Shown here: piece by piece, positions 19,531 to 30,389 of the stretch
How positions within the stretch are numbered: the stretch's first letter is position 1
How the letters are laid out: every line of letters begins with the position of its first letter
DNA from: Yersinia entomophaga
Lineage (GTDB): Bacteria; Pseudomonadota; Gammaproteobacteria; Enterobacterales; Enterobacteriaceae
Direction of reading: 5' to 3'
Assembly (NCBI RefSeq): GCF_001656035.1
Contig: NZ_CP010029.1
Coordinates: forward strand, 2,604,643-2,668,642
Length of the DNA stretch: 64,000 nt
Position numbers and translations under genes: made by a program
The notes under the pieces: generated by a model
Seen by the model: only the letters and a program-made list of their open reading frames with translations
What the model was told of the DNA's origin: nothing
The model's database searches: none

Positions 19531-21846
19531 CTAGTCCCTCTCATCTGGAGATAAACGACGGCGGCTCACTGCGCGCAGAACCCGCCACAACATCACGGCA
19601 ATCAGCACGACAACCAGCACCGCAACCGCAGCCAGCAGCACTGGATGGGTGGATAAGGCGTACCAGATGCGTTCCCACCACGGCAGATGGCCGACGCTGT
19701 AGGTATCGCCAACCCGCAGACTGTTAACGCCGGAATCACGAATCACCGCCACGGAACCGAACACGGCCGCACGTTTGCCAGTATCCAGCAAAGCATCATT
19801 CAGCAATTCATAACCCTGCGGGCTATCAGCCAGTAATGCGACGATGCTGCGTTGATCGTAATAAGGAGATTGAACCCCGATAATCGCCGACATGGCGCCT
19901 TCGGAGCTGATGGCCGTTTTACTATCAGGCACCGCATCCGTTGGATCGATAGTTGCCGCCGCGACAATCGACTGGCGATTCGGCATTTTCACCCAGCTTT
20001 GAGTCGCATCAACCAACAGGTTGATTTTCTTATCATCCCGCAGTTCTGGCGGAATAGAGCCAATCATCAGAATATCGGCATCTTTGTCCTTCGCCTGGCT
20101 CCAATCATCGGTAATGCTGATGCCCACCGCAGGATAACCGACCTGCGCACCGATATTCCCCACCGTATTCAACAGTGCGGTAACCTGAGCGGGCTGCGGC
20201 TTAGGCTGTACCAAAACCAAGGTTTGGGATAAATCGGCCATACGGCTGAATGGGAAGCCTGCATTGGCAAATGAGCGCAGATCCGGCATTTCCATAAAGT
20301 GGCGATAACCGGAGAAATCGATCGTGGAGTTTTCGTCGATCACCACATGGTTAGGCGAGGTGGTGAAGGTTTCGCAGCGCCCTCCGGCATTGCTGGCAAT
20401 AAGCGTGCTGTAATCGAAATCAAAGCGCAGTTGATTGGTCATACCCAATTTCAGCGCCGGGATCGTCACCGCTCGCGTGCCGTCTTGTAGACCCTGAATC
20501 AATGGTAAACGCAGAATTTTGGCGCTTTCCTGACGATTAGGCACTAGCGGATAATCGGTAAAGAACTGATCATTCAGGCTGACGCTTAAGCGTGAGCCGT
20601 CTTTCAGGATCGGTGCCGTATAACGATATTTCAGCTGCATATCGATACCGGCACTGCGCAGCAAGAACAGATCCGGCGGCAGATTCATCGAAAGCAAGAT
20701 CGGTGACGGCATCAACCCACTACTTTGTAACTGTTCAGGATATTGCTGTAGCTCGGCAAAGGTCATGGGTCTTTCGGTACGCACCCAGTTTGGCGCATCG
20801 TAAGGCACACGCGGAGCCAGCTGCTCAACTTTGTCTACGGTCACATTTTGACCGCGGAACAGAATGTTACCTTGAGCAATACCCGTTGCCGCCGCAATCA
20901 GATCCTTGTCATCCCGCCCGAGAACCAGCAGTAGCTTCACGTAAGGATTATCCGGGTGACTGATCATTTCCACCGTTGGCGCATTCACCGCCGGATAATC
21001 TTTCAGAAAATCAGGCCGTTTGTCATTGGTGGCAAAAATCACCCCGTGACGATCGGGAATCTGATTGAAAACTGCAGGGAAGTGTTGACCGCGCCACTGA
21101 GCTTGCTCACCAAACCAGGAAGCCAGAATTGCGGCCGCTTTTTGCTGAGCCACATCAGGAGCCGCTGCAAAAACAATTGGCAATGTTAGCGGGCGGTTAT
21201 CTCGCGCATCGAAGAAAGGCTCAGGGAAATGAGACAAATCATTCTTCAGCGGCAGTGACTGATAGCGTAAGTCCAGCGAGCTATTCTTACCGATATCCAG
21301 CCACAGCGTACTGTTTGCCGGATTTTCACAGTCATTCTGATAATGCCCGATAAAGACCAGCCGCAGACGGTTGAAGTCGGTAATGTAACGAGGATCGATG
21401 GATAGCTGGATGCGATTCGGTTTACCCAATTGTTCGCGGGTAATAGCCGTCACGTTCATTAGCTCATCGTTCAGGTAGACTTTGAGCTGCGATTCGATCG
21501 GCGTTAGCGACGGCGACGGGGTAAACTCCAGATTCAGAGTTGCCTGTGTCACCACTTCATCGCTACGTACGCCAAATTCCAACTGACCGTCCGGCTTAAC
21601 GCCCCCTAGGGAGAAATTGCCCGGCGGCGGAGCCAATTTGGCAAAAGGATGCACCACATCCCTCACCGGCGCGGCCTGCGGTATAGCACTATCCGCAGGC
21701 GTAACGGCCAACGAAGGATCGACTGCCGCGGGAGAGGCCAACGTCGGCTGTTCGGACGCCGTAACGGTTGGGGTCGTTTCGGCATGAGACAGTGTCGTTA
21801 GCCCCAAAGCCATTGCTGTAAACCAGGTTATTTTTCTAATCATCAT
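19531..21846 (-). CDS. bcsB: Cellulose synthase periplasmic subunit BcsB
   Basis: 771 residues with an N-terminal signal peptide (cleavage likely after LSHA), a Pro/Ala/Thr-rich linker to about residue 65, a large periplasmic region of alternating carbohydrate-binding and flavodoxin-like domains, and a single C-terminal membrane helix (about 737-760) followed by a basic tail. BcsB guides the nascent glucan through the periplasm and its terminal helix completes the BcsA catalytic core. The start lies 7 bases after the bcsA stop. Confidence 0.95.
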   Translation of the reverse strand: MMIRKITWFTAMALGLTTLSHAETTPTVTASEQPTLASPAAVDPSLAVTPADSAIPQAAPVRDVVHPFAKLAPPPGNFSLGGVKPDGQLEFGVRSDEVVTQATLNLEFTPSPSLTPIESQLKVYLNDELMNVTAITREQLGKPNRIQLSIDPRYITDFNRLRLVFIGHYQNDCENPANSTLWLDIGKNSSLDLRYQSLPLKNDLSHFPEPFFDARDNRPLTLPIVFAAAPDVAQQKAAAILASWFGEQAQWRGQHFPAVFNQIPDRHGVIFATNDKRPDFLKDYPAVNAPTVEMISHPDNPYVKLLLVLGRDDKDLIAAATGIAQGNILFRGQNVTVDKVEQLAPRVPYDAPNWVRTERPMTFAELQQYPEQLQSSGLMPSPILLSMNLPPDLFLLRSAGIDMQLKYRYTAPILKDGSRLSVSLNDQFFTDYPLVPNRQESAKILRLPLIQGLQDGTRAVTIPALKLGMTNQLRFDFDYSTLIASNAGGRCETFTTSPNHVVIDENSTIDFSGYRHFMEMPDLRSFANAGFPFSRMADLSQTLVLVQPKPQPAQVTALLNTVGNIGAQVGYPAVGISITDDWSQAKDKDADILMIGSIPPELRDDKKINLLVDATQSWVKMPNRQSIVAAATIDPTDAVPDSKTAISSEGAMSAIIGVQSPYYDQRSIVALLADSPQGYELLNDALLDTGKRAAVFGSVAVIRDSGVNSLRVGDTYSVGHLPWWERIWYALSTHPVLLAAVAVLVVVLIAVMLWRVLRAVSRRRLSPDERD

Positions 21847-21853
21847 ATCATCA

Positions 21854-24481
21854 TCAATGTTGAGCCACTGTCTGGTCCTGACTCCGCAGAGTCTGACCCT
21901 GTCCTACGCCATGAGGAACAAATGACGCTACCCACGCAAGCAAAGAGGTAAATCCAACCAGTACATTACGAATAAGCGGCGGCGCGTAATTCGCCATACG
22001 AACATAACCCCGGAAACCCAACGCCAGAACATCGCGCAGACTTTCGATAGGTTTATCTTCAGGGAAACTGTCCTGCCACAGCGCCCAGGTATCGGCGCGG
22101 GCAAAAGTACACTGGATAAAGTCGATGTGCTGAGCCACGCTCAGTTCGTCAATACGCATCCCGACTTTTCTGCCAAATGCCCGAGTGACCTTGCAGGGGA
22201 AGATGTATTCTTGCTGACCGCGCTTCAGTAGCAAATTGACCGCCTCGCCGTCCTGTAATAGCCCTTCGTTACGCATTTCAATCCCTACGCCACCGTCGGA
22301 ATAGTCACGCAATGTACAGGCAAACAGGTGACCGTCTTTTCGCTCAACCGCCGCGGGCATAGCAATTTCCACCCGGTGCGCCTGACGAACCTGTTTAGCT
22401 TCAACCGCCACGGCCACGGCACCACCCAGAATCGTCATGTTGTAAATAACCCACACCAAACTGATTATCACCGTCATGATTTCGTTGGTCGGCCCATTCC
22501 CCAAACGCCACAACCCGGCAATCAATCCCGCCAGATTGAGCAGCACCAGCGCGATATAAGGACGGGTGATAACCCAATCCACATGTTGCTCTTCTATCAA
22601 ACCGCCTTTGGCCGTTACGTTAAACTTCCCTTTATGCGGATTCAGTAGCGCGACCGTGGTTGGACGGGCGATATACCACGCCAATACGGTTTCGTAGATT
22701 TCACTCCAGAACGAGTGGCGATATTTACCCTGCAAGCGGGAGTTGGTCAGGCTGGCGTGAATCATGTGTGGCAAGACGTACAACGCAATCGCCAGCGCCG
22801 GAGCAAAAATGATGTACGCATGCATCAGCAAGAAGGCTAGCGGTGCGGTTAGGAAGATCAGCCGCGGAATACCGGCCAAAAAGTGCAGCATGGCGTTGGC
22901 ATAACACAACCGCTGGACAAACTTCAGCCCCTTGCCAAACAACGGGTTATCCAGCCGGAAGATCTGCACCATGCCTCGCGCCCAACGAATACGCTGGCCG
23001 ATATGCGCCGAGAGGTTTTCCGTCGCCAGCCCCGCCGCCTGTGGAATACGAATATAAGCCGAAGTATAGCCCTTACGGTGAAGTCGCAATGAGGTGTGGG
23101 CATCTTCGGTGACGGTTTCGACGGCAATGCCGCCCACATCATCCAGCGCGCTGCGGCGCAAAACGGCGCAAGAACCGCAGAAGAAGGTCGCGTCCCACAT
23201 GTCATTCCCGTCCTGCACCAAACCGTAGAACAGCGTGCCTTCGTTTGGCGTCTGACGGAAACGTCCAAGGTTGCGTTCAAAAGGATCCGGCGAGAAGAAA
23301 TGGTGCGGCGTCTGCAACATACCCAACTTTGGATCTTTGTAGAACCAGCCCAGCGTTAGCTGTAGGAAAGAGCGGGTTGGCACATGGTCGCAGTCGAAAA
23401 TCGCCACAAACTCGCCTTTAGCCTGCTTCAACGCATGGTTGATATTACCGGCCTTGGCGTGCTCGTGGGTTGGGCGAGCGATATAATTCACGCCAACCTG
23501 ATCGGCAAAGGCTTTAAATTCCGGTCGATTACCATCATCCAGAATATAGATATTCACCTTATCCTTCGGCCAATCTATGCCTAACGCCGCGTAAATTGTG
23601 GGTTTTACAACACCCAGATCTTCGTTGTAAGTCGGCACCATAAGATCGATGGTCGGCCAGGTCGAAATATCCTCCGGCATCGGTACCGGCTGGCGATTAA
23701 GCGGCCAGATAGTTTGGAAGTAACCCAGAATCAACACTACCCAAGCGTAGGTTTCTGCCAATAGCAGCAGTAAACCGCAGACCAGGCTCACCGGGTCGTC
23801 CCAATTTAGCGTTTCGGTATAGCGCCACCACAGATAACGGCAGGAAACGGTAAGCGATAGCACAATCAGCATTAGGGTAGGCAAACGCCCCGGAATACGC
23901 CGAACCACCATCGCGATCGCCCATAGCAGCAGAACAAACACAAACTGCGCCATCAAACCAAAAGGTTGGGAAATACAAATCAGCGCCAGAATTCCGGCAA
24001 AAATACCCAATGAGATAAACAGAATGCGTCGGGTACGCTGCTGCAAACGACCGACCCACGCCACTAACGCCTGCTCCCAGCGACTTTTTTTGACTTTTTC
24101 CGGCAATATATTCAGCCAGGAGCGATAGCTCAGCTTTTTGGTGCGAACCCAGCCCGGAGCCATATCGACGGGCTTCGGTTTTTTCTCCCGCGGTTGAGAC
24201 GAACGCGTCAACACCAGCCACAGGCCTTGCAGCAAATAACGCACCGCATCTGCCAAGCGCGGACGGCGATTAGCAATATGCGGGAACCAGTAACGACGAT
24301 TCTGAATTACATTTTGCCAGCTCGGAGATTCAAGACGCAAAAATAGCCACCCCAGCGCCACCGCGAACGTGGTCAAAAAAGCGGTCAGAATCGTGCAGCC
24401 CTGGTCCAGATAGTGGTTATATCGGTGCTGTAGCCTCTGATAGACCGGAGGCATAAAAAGTCCCCGAATTAACAGGCTCAT
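21854..24481 (-). CDS. bcsA: Cellulose synthase catalytic subunit BcsA (UDP-forming)
   Basis: 875 residues (E. coli 872). About four membrane segments precede a GT2 glycosyltransferase domain with LDDGNRPEF, FDCDHVP, VTEDAHTS and the QRIRW motif; more membrane helices and a cytoplasmic PilZ domain follow. The PilZ c-di-GMP residues are visible as RQAHR and DYSDGGVG. It polymerises UDP-glucose to cellulose and is switched on by c-di-GMP. ATG 24481 overlaps the bcsQ stop (ATGA); the frame is open to 24514 but this start fits the family and the coupling. Confidence 0.97.
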   Translation of the reverse strand: MSLLIRGLFMPPVYQRLQHRYNHYLDQGCTILTAFLTTFAVALGWLFLRLESPSWQNVIQNRRYWFPHIANRRPRLADAVRYLLQGLWLVLTRSSQPREKKPKPVDMAPGWVRTKKLSYRSWLNILPEKVKKSRWEQALVAWVGRLQQRTRRILFISLGIFAGILALICISQPFGLMAQFVFVLLLWAIAMVVRRIPGRLPTLMLIVLSLTVSCRYLWWRYTETLNWDDPVSLVCGLLLLLAETYAWVVLILGYFQTIWPLNRQPVPMPEDISTWPTIDLMVPTYNEDLGVVKPTIYAALGIDWPKDKVNIYILDDGNRPEFKAFADQVGVNYIARPTHEHAKAGNINHALKQAKGEFVAIFDCDHVPTRSFLQLTLGWFYKDPKLGMLQTPHHFFSPDPFERNLGRFRQTPNEGTLFYGLVQDGNDMWDATFFCGSCAVLRRSALDDVGGIAVETVTEDAHTSLRLHRKGYTSAYIRIPQAAGLATENLSAHIGQRIRWARGMVQIFRLDNPLFGKGLKFVQRLCYANAMLHFLAGIPRLIFLTAPLAFLLMHAYIIFAPALAIALYVLPHMIHASLTNSRLQGKYRHSFWSEIYETVLAWYIARPTTVALLNPHKGKFNVTAKGGLIEEQHVDWVITRPYIALVLLNLAGLIAGLWRLGNGPTNEIMTVIISLVWVIYNMTILGGAVAVAVEAKQVRQAHRVEIAMPAAVERKDGHLFACTLRDYSDGGVGIEMRNEGLLQDGEAVNLLLKRGQQEYIFPCKVTRAFGRKVGMRIDELSVAQHIDFIQCTFARADTWALWQDSFPEDKPIESLRDVLALGFRGYVRMANYAPPLIRNVLVGFTSLLAWVASFVPHGVGQGQTLRSQDQTVAQH

Positions 24482-25209
24482 AGATTTTTTTCCGCGCCGT
24501 GAATCAGACACCAATTTGCCAGCGTATTGATTTCTTCCGCAGCCAGACTTTGCGGCGCATATTCACCCAACGGCTGCTTCGCCGCTAACGCTTCCGCAAC
24601 GGCTTCATCACGATGAATAAATAGCGGCAATAAATTGCGCAAACTTTGTAGCCACAATTGATGCATATCTTGCTGTAAGTGGCTGGCAGAAGAGAATTGA
24701 TTCAATAGGAAATGACAGCCAACCGGCAGCGCCTGTTGGTGCAAACGAGCATGAATCGCAGCATCGGCGGCGATCAGCAACAGCACGTGATCCGCCAACG
24801 CCAGCGCTTGCTGAGTGAGCGGGCTATCTCCTGCGGGAACATCCAGCAAAATCCAGCGGTGATCGCCAGCTGCCTCTAGGTCAGCCAGCTTTTCCTGCCA
24901 GTCGAACGAAGCTAAAGAACCGGACAAATGGCGCTGCTCATTCATATTGAGCTGGCCAAAAGGCAGGAAATCCAGCAAAGGCATATAACGCATGGCTTGC
25001 TGCTGCCAGCGATTACCATCCATTGCCGCCCGCGCCCAGCCGTTCGCCTGTTCGTAAGGCATATTAAAATGGAGACGTAATAAATTATCAGACGAGAAAT
25101 CAATGACCAGCACCGATTCCTCAAGCTGTTGTAATGCCCAAGCGAGTGCAGCCGTAATGGATGTCGCACCAACACCGCCTCTTAGCCCTTGCACCGCAAT
25201 CACTGGCAT
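24478..25209 (-). CDS. bcsQ: Cellulose biosynthesis ATPase BcsQ (MinD/ParA-like)
   Basis: 243 residues. The deviant Walker A motif GLRGGVGATS lies at 8-17 and the switch region IDFSSDN and LLDVPAGDS follow, as in the MinD/ParA/SIMIBI group. BcsQ forms a membrane-docked complex with BcsR and BcsE that supports assembly and polar localisation of the cellulose machine. E. coli K-12 carries a disabling stop in this gene; here the frame is intact. The gene overlaps bcsA by four bases and starts 3 bases after bcsR. Confidence 0.92.
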   Translation of the reverse strand: MPVIAVQGLRGGVGATSITAALAWALQQLEESVLVIDFSSDNLLRLHFNMPYEQANGWARAAMDGNRWQQQAMRYMPLLDFLPFGQLNMNEQRHLSGSLASFDWQEKLADLEAAGDHRWILLDVPAGDSPLTQQALALADHVLLLIAADAAIHARLHQQALPVGCHFLLNQFSSASHLQQDMHQLWLQSLRNLLPLFIHRDEAVAEALAAKQPLGEYAPQSLAAEEINTLANWCLIHGAEKNL

Positions 25210-25212
25210 AAG

Positions 25213-25404
25213 CTATTTGCTCCCCGAGTTTTGCGCCAATTCGGCTAATAATGGCCAGCGCGCCATCATTTGCGCCATACGTTCCTGACGGACAATATCG
25301 ATATAACTTAATTTGGGTAATGCGAATGCTCGGCTTAATGCTAGTAGATCGTCCTGAACCTCGGGAGATGAATTCACATAAAACCGATTGATTGAAGTAT
25401 TCAT
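25213..25404 (-). CDS. bcsR: Cellulose biosynthesis protein BcsR
   Basis: 63 residues, matching the family size and its conserved core (DDLLALSRAFALPKLSYIDI). BcsR stabilises BcsQ and takes part in the BcsRQE regulatory subcomplex. It is the first gene of bcsRQABZC, and is divergent from bcsE, with a 197-bp promoter region between. Confidence 0.88.
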   Translation of the reverse strand: MNTSINRFYVNSSPEVQDDLLALSRAFALPKLSYIDIVRQERMAQMMARWPLLAELAQNSGSK

Positions 25405-25601
25405 TCTGCTGCCCTTGAAAAATAGGCTAGTGTAATAAAGTATTTTGATTATTAGAGTATACTTTGCCTAATAAGATAAGTCTTAATTTAATATCCTAGT
25501 ACAGAGTTGGTTAATGTGAGATGCGATGATACAATTAAAGCATAGCATTTCTTTTTACATTGACCTGTAGAACTTCAACAAAATTAGAAGCATAAAAATC
25601 T
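25405..25601. promoter_or_regulatory. Divergent bcsR / bcsE promoter region
   Basis: A 197-bp AT-rich stretch separates the minus-strand bcsRQABZC operon from plus-strand bcsEFG. Both operons must be initiated here. I cannot assign specific -10/-35 boxes with confidence. Confidence 0.55.
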
Positions 25602-27158
25602 ATGTTGAGAACATTCTCGTTAGGTATTGATAAAATTTGGGATGAATTAGCCGTTGTGCAGGCTTCAGGTCTCTATTGGATCAATATAGACCGCGAAAGT
25701 GACGCTAATCTATTCTGCCAACAGATAATTAGAGACCAGCCCAAAGATACCCGCTCGGCATTGATTTGTTCTGGCCAAAAACCCTCGAATTTACTAGAAA
25801 ATATTGTCGGCTACGGGCCGGAAAAACTCCCTTTATTTACTCTGCCGGAAAAAAAAGCCGCCGTTAAAAATCTCGTCAATGATTTGATGCGCTCATTAAG
25901 ACCACAGCGACGTTTTTTTATTTTATTGGCCCATGCCAGCTTATGGCAAACATTTACAACGGAAGAAATTCAGCGCTGGGTAAAGGAATTAAATAACTGG
26001 CTGGAAAAATATCAGGCCACATTAGTGATTCTGAGTCATGGCAGCGGCGTCAGTAAACTTAAAACGCAATTAGTTAACCAACATCGAGCATTGCAAGGAC
26101 TTGCCAGCCTGCAATGGCAGCACGATCACGCCCAATATATGGTTTCCTGGTGGAGCACCCTCAGCGGCGTTACCGCAAACCAATTGGTAAAATTGCAGCC
26201 AAGCCCGGAAGGCTGGCAGATGGCGGAAGAGAAAGAACAGCAGCCATTGGCGCAATCTCGTAACGACGAGTATATCTATTTGGCTGAAGCCAGCGTGCTG
26301 GAAGGCGCTCCGCCGCTATCTACCAGCTGGCAACTGTTTGAAAACAATCTTTTATTGTCTGAGAAAGCCTTTAATGCTCACGCAGCAACGCTGATTTTTT
26401 CGCTTCACCAAAGCGATCAAATAGATGAACTGGCGCACCAGATACACAGCCTGCGCCGCCACCGCGGCAATGCGTTAAAAATAGTGGTGCGGGAAATGGA
26501 TTCCAGTCTGCGTTATAGCGATGAGCGCCTGTTACTCGCCTGTGGCGTCAATCTGATTGTGCCACATGTCGCTCCGCTATCCCGCTTTCTAACCATGATC
26601 GAAGGTATTCAGGGCCAGCGTTTTTCTCGTCATATACCTGAAGATATTAATAATTTACTGGCTTCTCTGCGCCCATTGCAGCTAAAGGGCTATCTCTCAC
26701 CGGAGCAATTCTGCCAGTCGGTGCTAGCCTTGATGAGTAACACCCTATTGCCAGAAGACGGCAAAGGCGTGCTAGTAGCATTACGCCCGGTTCCCGGTTT
26801 ATCGGCGCGTCAGGCGCTGACTCTGTGCCATATGCGTCGCTTTGGCGACATCGTCACGTTGGCTGGCGATCGGCTGGTCGTATTCTTATCCACGTGCAGA
26901 ATCAATGATCTGGATACTGCCCTGAACTTTATTTTCCACCTTCCGGTGAATGAAACCTTCACTAATCAGCTGGTGTGGCATCAGGATCAGGAAATCATCT
27001 CTGAAATCAATAAGATGAACAATCCGGACTATTTACAAAATGTCGGAGAAAATAAAATCCATAAACTGAACAAAACTCAGCAGAAATTAACGCCGTCAGC
27101 GCGCAGAACCCCCGTAGCTTTGACGCTGAATCTGGGTAGCCGCAAGGAGAACGTTTAA
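25602..27158 (+). CDS. bcsE: c-di-GMP-binding cellulose regulator BcsE
   Basis: 518 residues (E. coli 523). The C-terminal GIL domain carries the c-di-GMP-binding RxGD motif as RFGD at residues 413-416. The N-terminal part is a degenerate receiver-like and NTPase-like region that contacts BcsRQ and BcsF. BcsE binds a c-di-GMP dimer and raises cellulose output beyond the level set by BcsA PilZ binding. It is coupled to bcsF by a TAATG one-base overlap. Confidence 0.92.
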   Translation: MLRTFSLGIDKIWDELAVVQASGLYWINIDRESDANLFCQQIIRDQPKDTRSALICSGQKPSNLLENIVGYGPEKLPLFTLPEKKAAVKNLVNDLMRSLRPQRRFFILLAHASLWQTFTTEEIQRWVKELNNWLEKYQATLVILSHGSGVSKLKTQLVNQHRALQGLASLQWQHDHAQYMVSWWSTLSGVTANQLVKLQPSPEGWQMAEEKEQQPLAQSRNDEYIYLAEASVLEGAPPLSTSWQLFENNLLLSEKAFNAHAATLIFSLHQSDQIDELAHQIHSLRRHRGNALKIVVREMDSSLRYSDERLLLACGVNLIVPHVAPLSRFLTMIEGIQGQRFSRHIPEDINNLLASLRPLQLKGYLSPEQFCQSVLALMSNTLLPEDGKGVLVALRPVPGLSARQALTLCHMRRFGDIVTLAGDRLVVFLSTCRINDLDTALNFIFHLPVNETFTNQLVWHQDQEIISEINKMNNPDYLQNVGENKIHKLNKTQQKLTPSARRTPVALTLNLGSRKENV

Positions 27159-27346
27159 TGAATCTCAGCGATATTTTTCAGGTTATCTTACTGGCAGCCA
27201 TCGTCTTTTTCCCTTTGGGTTATTTTGCTCGCGGCCGCCTGCCCGCATGGTGGGCGAAGAAACAACACTTTTTTCTCTCAGCACGCTATCTGAAATCAGA
27301 AGGGATCTGGTTGCGTGACGGCTCTTCCTTACATATTAAGAAATAA
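27158..27346 (+). CDS. bcsF: Cellulose biosynthesis membrane protein BcsF
   Basis: 62 residues with one N-terminal membrane helix (about 5-25) and a basic cytoplasmic tail. BcsF recruits BcsE to the membrane and links it to BcsG. The ATG overlaps the bcsE stop by one base and bcsG starts two bases after its stop, so the three genes form one translation unit. Confidence 0.88.
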   Translation: MNLSDIFQVILLAAIVFFPLGYFARGRLPAWWAKKQHFFLSARYLKSEGIWLRDGSSLHIKK

Positions 27347-27348
27347 CC

Positions 27349-29010
27349 ATGAACCTGAAAAAAAATGCGCAAGAATCGCAGGCGCCATGGCGTTATTGGC
27401 GCGGCCTGGGCGGCTGGAACTACTATTTTCTGCTAAAATTTGCCCTACTCTGGTTTGGCTACCTTAACTTTCATCCATTAGCCAACCTGGTATTCGTCGC
27501 TTATCTGGTTTTCCCTATTCCTTCTGAGCGGCTACATCGTTTGCGCCATTGGGTCGGTATTCCTATCGGTCTGGGGCTTTTCTACTACGATACTTGGCTG
27601 CCGGGCATCAATAGTATTTTCAGCCATGGCTCGCAGGTTGCCGGGTTTAGTTTCAACTATTTCATAGAGTTAGTTGAACGCTTCATCAACTGGCGCATGA
27701 TCGGCGCAGCCTTCGTGATGCTGGTTGGTTATCTGTTCATTTCCCAGTGGATTCGCGTCACCGTGTTTATCGTAGCGGCAATGATCGGGCTAAACGTGTT
27801 GACCATCGCTGGCCCTGCGTTTTCGCTGCTGCCGACTACCACAACAGCCGCTGATACCACGGCGTCCTCGAGTCAGACCAATGGGTCGGGCGCCACGACC
27901 AGTGCGCAACCCGCGGCTGATGCGCCGCCAACCAGCGCAAACCTGACGGCGTACTTAAACAGTTTCTACGAACAGGAAAAAGGTCGCATCACTCAATTCC
28001 CGACTACGCTGCCAGCTGATGCTCAACCATTTGATTTACTGGTAATTAATATCTGTTCCCTATCTTGGTCAGATATAGAAGCCATTCAGTTGGAAAAGCA
28101 TCCGCTGTGGAGCAAGTTCGATTTAGTGTTCCAGAACTTCAACTCGGCCACCGCCTATAGCGGCCCGGCATCCATTCGCTTGTTGCGCGCCAGTTGCGGC
28201 CAAGAATCCCATCACGACCTGTATCAACCCGCCGAGCAGCAGTGCTATCTGTTTGATAATTTAGCCAAACTGGGCTTCAGCTCTCAATTAGTTATGGATC
28301 ACTCCGGCGCATTCGGCAACTATCTGCAAAATCTGAGAGAAGATGCCAATATGCGCGCGCCGCTGATGTCTCAGACTGGTATTAGCAACCAATTGATTTC
28401 CTTCGACAATGAACCGGTTTACAACGGTTTAGAGCTACTGAACCGCTGGCTGGAGCAGCAAAAGAACCAGGCAGGAGATGCGCGTAGCGCGACTTTCGTC
28501 AATATTGTGCCGCTACACGATGGCAACCGTTTTACGGGAACAAGTAAAACCGCCGATTACAAAGCCAGAGCGCAAACCTTGTTCGATCAACTAGATAGCT
28601 TCCTGAATGAGTTAGAAAAATCTGGCCGCAAGGTAATGGTCGTGGTGGTTCCTGAGCACGGCGCAGCGCTGATCGGAGATAAAATGCAGATGTCCGGCCT
28701 GCGTGATATCCCAAGCCCGAGCATTACTCACATTCCTGTTGGCGTGAAGCTGATCGGTATGAAAGCACCACAGCCAACTAGCCCGCTGGAAATCAAAGCG
28801 CCAAGCAGCTATCTGGCAATTTCAGAGCTGGTTTCTCGCGTCGTGGACGGCAAAATATTTACCGCACCGAGTGTAGATTGGCAGACACTGGTTAAAGGAT
28901 TACCGGAAACCGCCATCGTTTCAGAGAATGATAATGCGATTGTTATGCAATATCAGGGTAAAAGTTACATTCGTCTGAACGGTGGAGATTGGGTGCCGTA
29001 CCCGCAATAA
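27349..29010 (+). CDS. bcsG: Cellulose phosphoethanolamine transferase BcsG
   Basis: 553 residues. Four or five N-terminal membrane helices (to about residue 165) are followed by a Thr/Ala/Ser-rich linker and a periplasmic alkaline-phosphatase-fold domain. The nucleophilic serine is in TAYSGPASIR (about Ser271, equivalent to Ser278 in E. coli), and VVPEHGAAL carries later zinc ligands. It transfers phosphoethanolamine from phosphatidylethanolamine to glucose units of cellulose. Its intact catalytic site indicates that this strain makes modified cellulose. Confidence 0.95.
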   Translation: MNLKKNAQESQAPWRYWRGLGGWNYYFLLKFALLWFGYLNFHPLANLVFVAYLVFPIPSERLHRLRHWVGIPIGLGLFYYDTWLPGINSIFSHGSQVAGFSFNYFIELVERFINWRMIGAAFVMLVGYLFISQWIRVTVFIVAAMIGLNVLTIAGPAFSLLPTTTTAADTTASSSQTNGSGATTSAQPAADAPPTSANLTAYLNSFYEQEKGRITQFPTTLPADAQPFDLLVINICSLSWSDIEAIQLEKHPLWSKFDLVFQNFNSATAYSGPASIRLLRASCGQESHHDLYQPAEQQCYLFDNLAKLGFSSQLVMDHSGAFGNYLQNLREDANMRAPLMSQTGISNQLISFDNEPVYNGLELLNRWLEQQKNQAGDARSATFVNIVPLHDGNRFTGTSKTADYKARAQTLFDQLDSFLNELEKSGRKVMVVVVPEHGAALIGDKMQMSGLRDIPSPSITHIPVGVKLIGMKAPQPTSPLEIKAPSSYLAISELVSRVVDGKIFTAPSVDWQTLVKGLPETAIVSENDNAIVMQYQGKSYIRLNGGDWVPYPQ

Positions 29011-29031
29011 ATCTGATGCGGTATACAACCT

Positions 29032-29061
29032 AAAAGGGGCGTAATAATACGTCCCTTTTTT
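29032..29061 (+). terminator. bcsEFG terminator
   Basis: AAAAGGGGCGT pairs with ACGTCCCTTTT (one G-T mismatch position) and is followed directly by a T-run. This is a classical intrinsic terminator 22 bases after the bcsG stop. Confidence 0.85.
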
Positions 29062-29308
29062 ATTTCGTCTGGACGAATAATCTATATTCCCTGATTAGCA
29101 TTACGCTAACAAAGATAAATTTACCCATTTATTAATCAATGTCAGACTATTGAAGTGAATAAATATCCTAATCAAGTGAATATGCCAGATGTGAATAAAT
29201 TTATAATTTATATCCTCAATTCCTTGATGTTTATTGACGACAGACAATAAAACTCATTTGCTTATAGAGTTATTCATCTTTTATCAATTCTTTATTTGTT
29301 TTTGTTAT

Positions 29309-29340
29309 AAAAAAACGCCGGCAGCAACATCACCGGCGTT
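29309..29340 (-). terminator. dpp operon terminator after dppF
   Basis: AACGCCGG and CCGGCGTT form an 8-bp perfect stem, followed in the minus direction by seven Ts. It is a strong intrinsic terminator about 25 bases after the dppF stop. Confidence 0.88.
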
Positions 29341-29363
29341 GTTATTAACTTCCTCAGTCCATA

Positions 29364-30389
29364 TTAACCGGCCGCTTCGGCTTCATCCTGCTCGATAGCA
29401 AAACACGCCACCATTTGATCGCCATACTGTTTAAGCTGCGGCTGTAATTGGCTACAGGTGCCAAAGGCCCGACGGCAGCGAGCATTAAACGCACAGCCCG
29501 GAGGCGGATTCATCGGGCTGGGTAGCTCGCCAGTTAGCTTGATACGTTCCCGGCGCATATCCGGATTCAGCCGTGGCGTAGCCGATAGCAGCGCCTGCGT
29601 ATAGGGATGACGCGGATTATTAAAGATGGCCTCTTTGCTGCCTTTTTCCACGCAGCGACCGAGATACATCACCATCACTTCATCCGCAATATGTTCAACT
29701 ACCGACAGGTCATGGGAGATAAAGACATAAGACAGCCCCATTTCCTGCTGTAAATCCATCATCAGGTTCAATACCTGCGCCCGCACCGACACATCCAGAG
29801 CAGACACCGGCTCATCGGCAATAACCACATCCGGATTCAACATCAACCCTCTGGCAATCGCAATACGCTGGCGCTGGCCACCGGAAAACATATGAGGATA
29901 GCGATCGTAATGCTCAGTTTTCAGGCCAACTTTCGCCATCATTGCCAACGTTTTCTCACGGCGTTCCTTACTGCTCAACGTCGTGTTGATTTGCAAAGGC
30001 TCTTCGAGAATCTGCCCCACTTTTTTACGCGGATTAAGCGAGCCATAAGGGTTTTGGAAAACGATCTGAATCTTCTGGCGCCGTAGTTTCTCTGCGCTTT
30101 CATCCGGCTTCAGCAAATCCTGCCCTTGGTAATACAGCTCACCGCCGGTAGGTATTTCGATCATGGTCAGCAAACGGCCTAGCGTCGATTTACCACAGCC
30201 AGATTCACCAACTACCGCCAACGTTTTGCCGCGTTCCAAAGTGAAGGAGACACCGTCCAGCGCTTTTACCAAGCGTTCCGGAGCAAAAAAGCCTTTCTTC
30301 ACTGGATAGTATTTTTTCAGGTCAATCGCCTGCAAGAGCGGCTTGGCCGCCTGGGATTCAGGCTTCATTTCAGTTTCATTGTGGTTCAT
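29364..30389 (-). CDS. dppF: Dipeptide ABC transporter ATP-binding protein DppF
   Basis: 341 residues. It has Walker [10 protein letters not shown], the ABC signature FSGGQRQR and Walker B DVVIADEP, plus the oligopeptide-transporter C-terminal domain with conserved cysteines ([13 protein letters not shown]). It powers dipeptide import with DppD. The start overlaps the dppD stop (ATGA), showing translational coupling. Last gene of the operon. Confidence 0.95.
   Translation of the reverse strand: MNHNETEMKPESQAAKPLLQAIDLKKYYPVKKGFFAPERLVKALDGVSFTLERGKTLAVVGESGCGKSTLGRLLTMIEIPTGGELYYQGQDLLKPDESAEKLRRQKIQIVFQNPYGSLNPRKKVGQILEEPLQINTTLSSKERREKTLAMMAKVGLKTEHYDRYPHMFSGGQRQRIAIARGLMLNPDVVIADEPVSALDVSVRAQVLNLMMDLQQEMGLSYVFISHDLSVVEHIADEVMVMYLGRCVEKGSKEAIFNNPRHPYTQALLSATPRLNPDMRRERIKLTGELPSPMNPPPGCAFNARCRRAFGTCSQLQPQLKQYGDQMVACFAIEQDEAEAAG

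Larger units (their letters stand above)
29011..29363. other. Intergenic region between convergent bcsG and dppF
   Basis: About 350 AT-rich bases. It contains a terminator for each flanking operon (29032-29061 plus, 29309-29340 minus). The middle shows no ORF or RNA gene. Confidence 0.65.
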
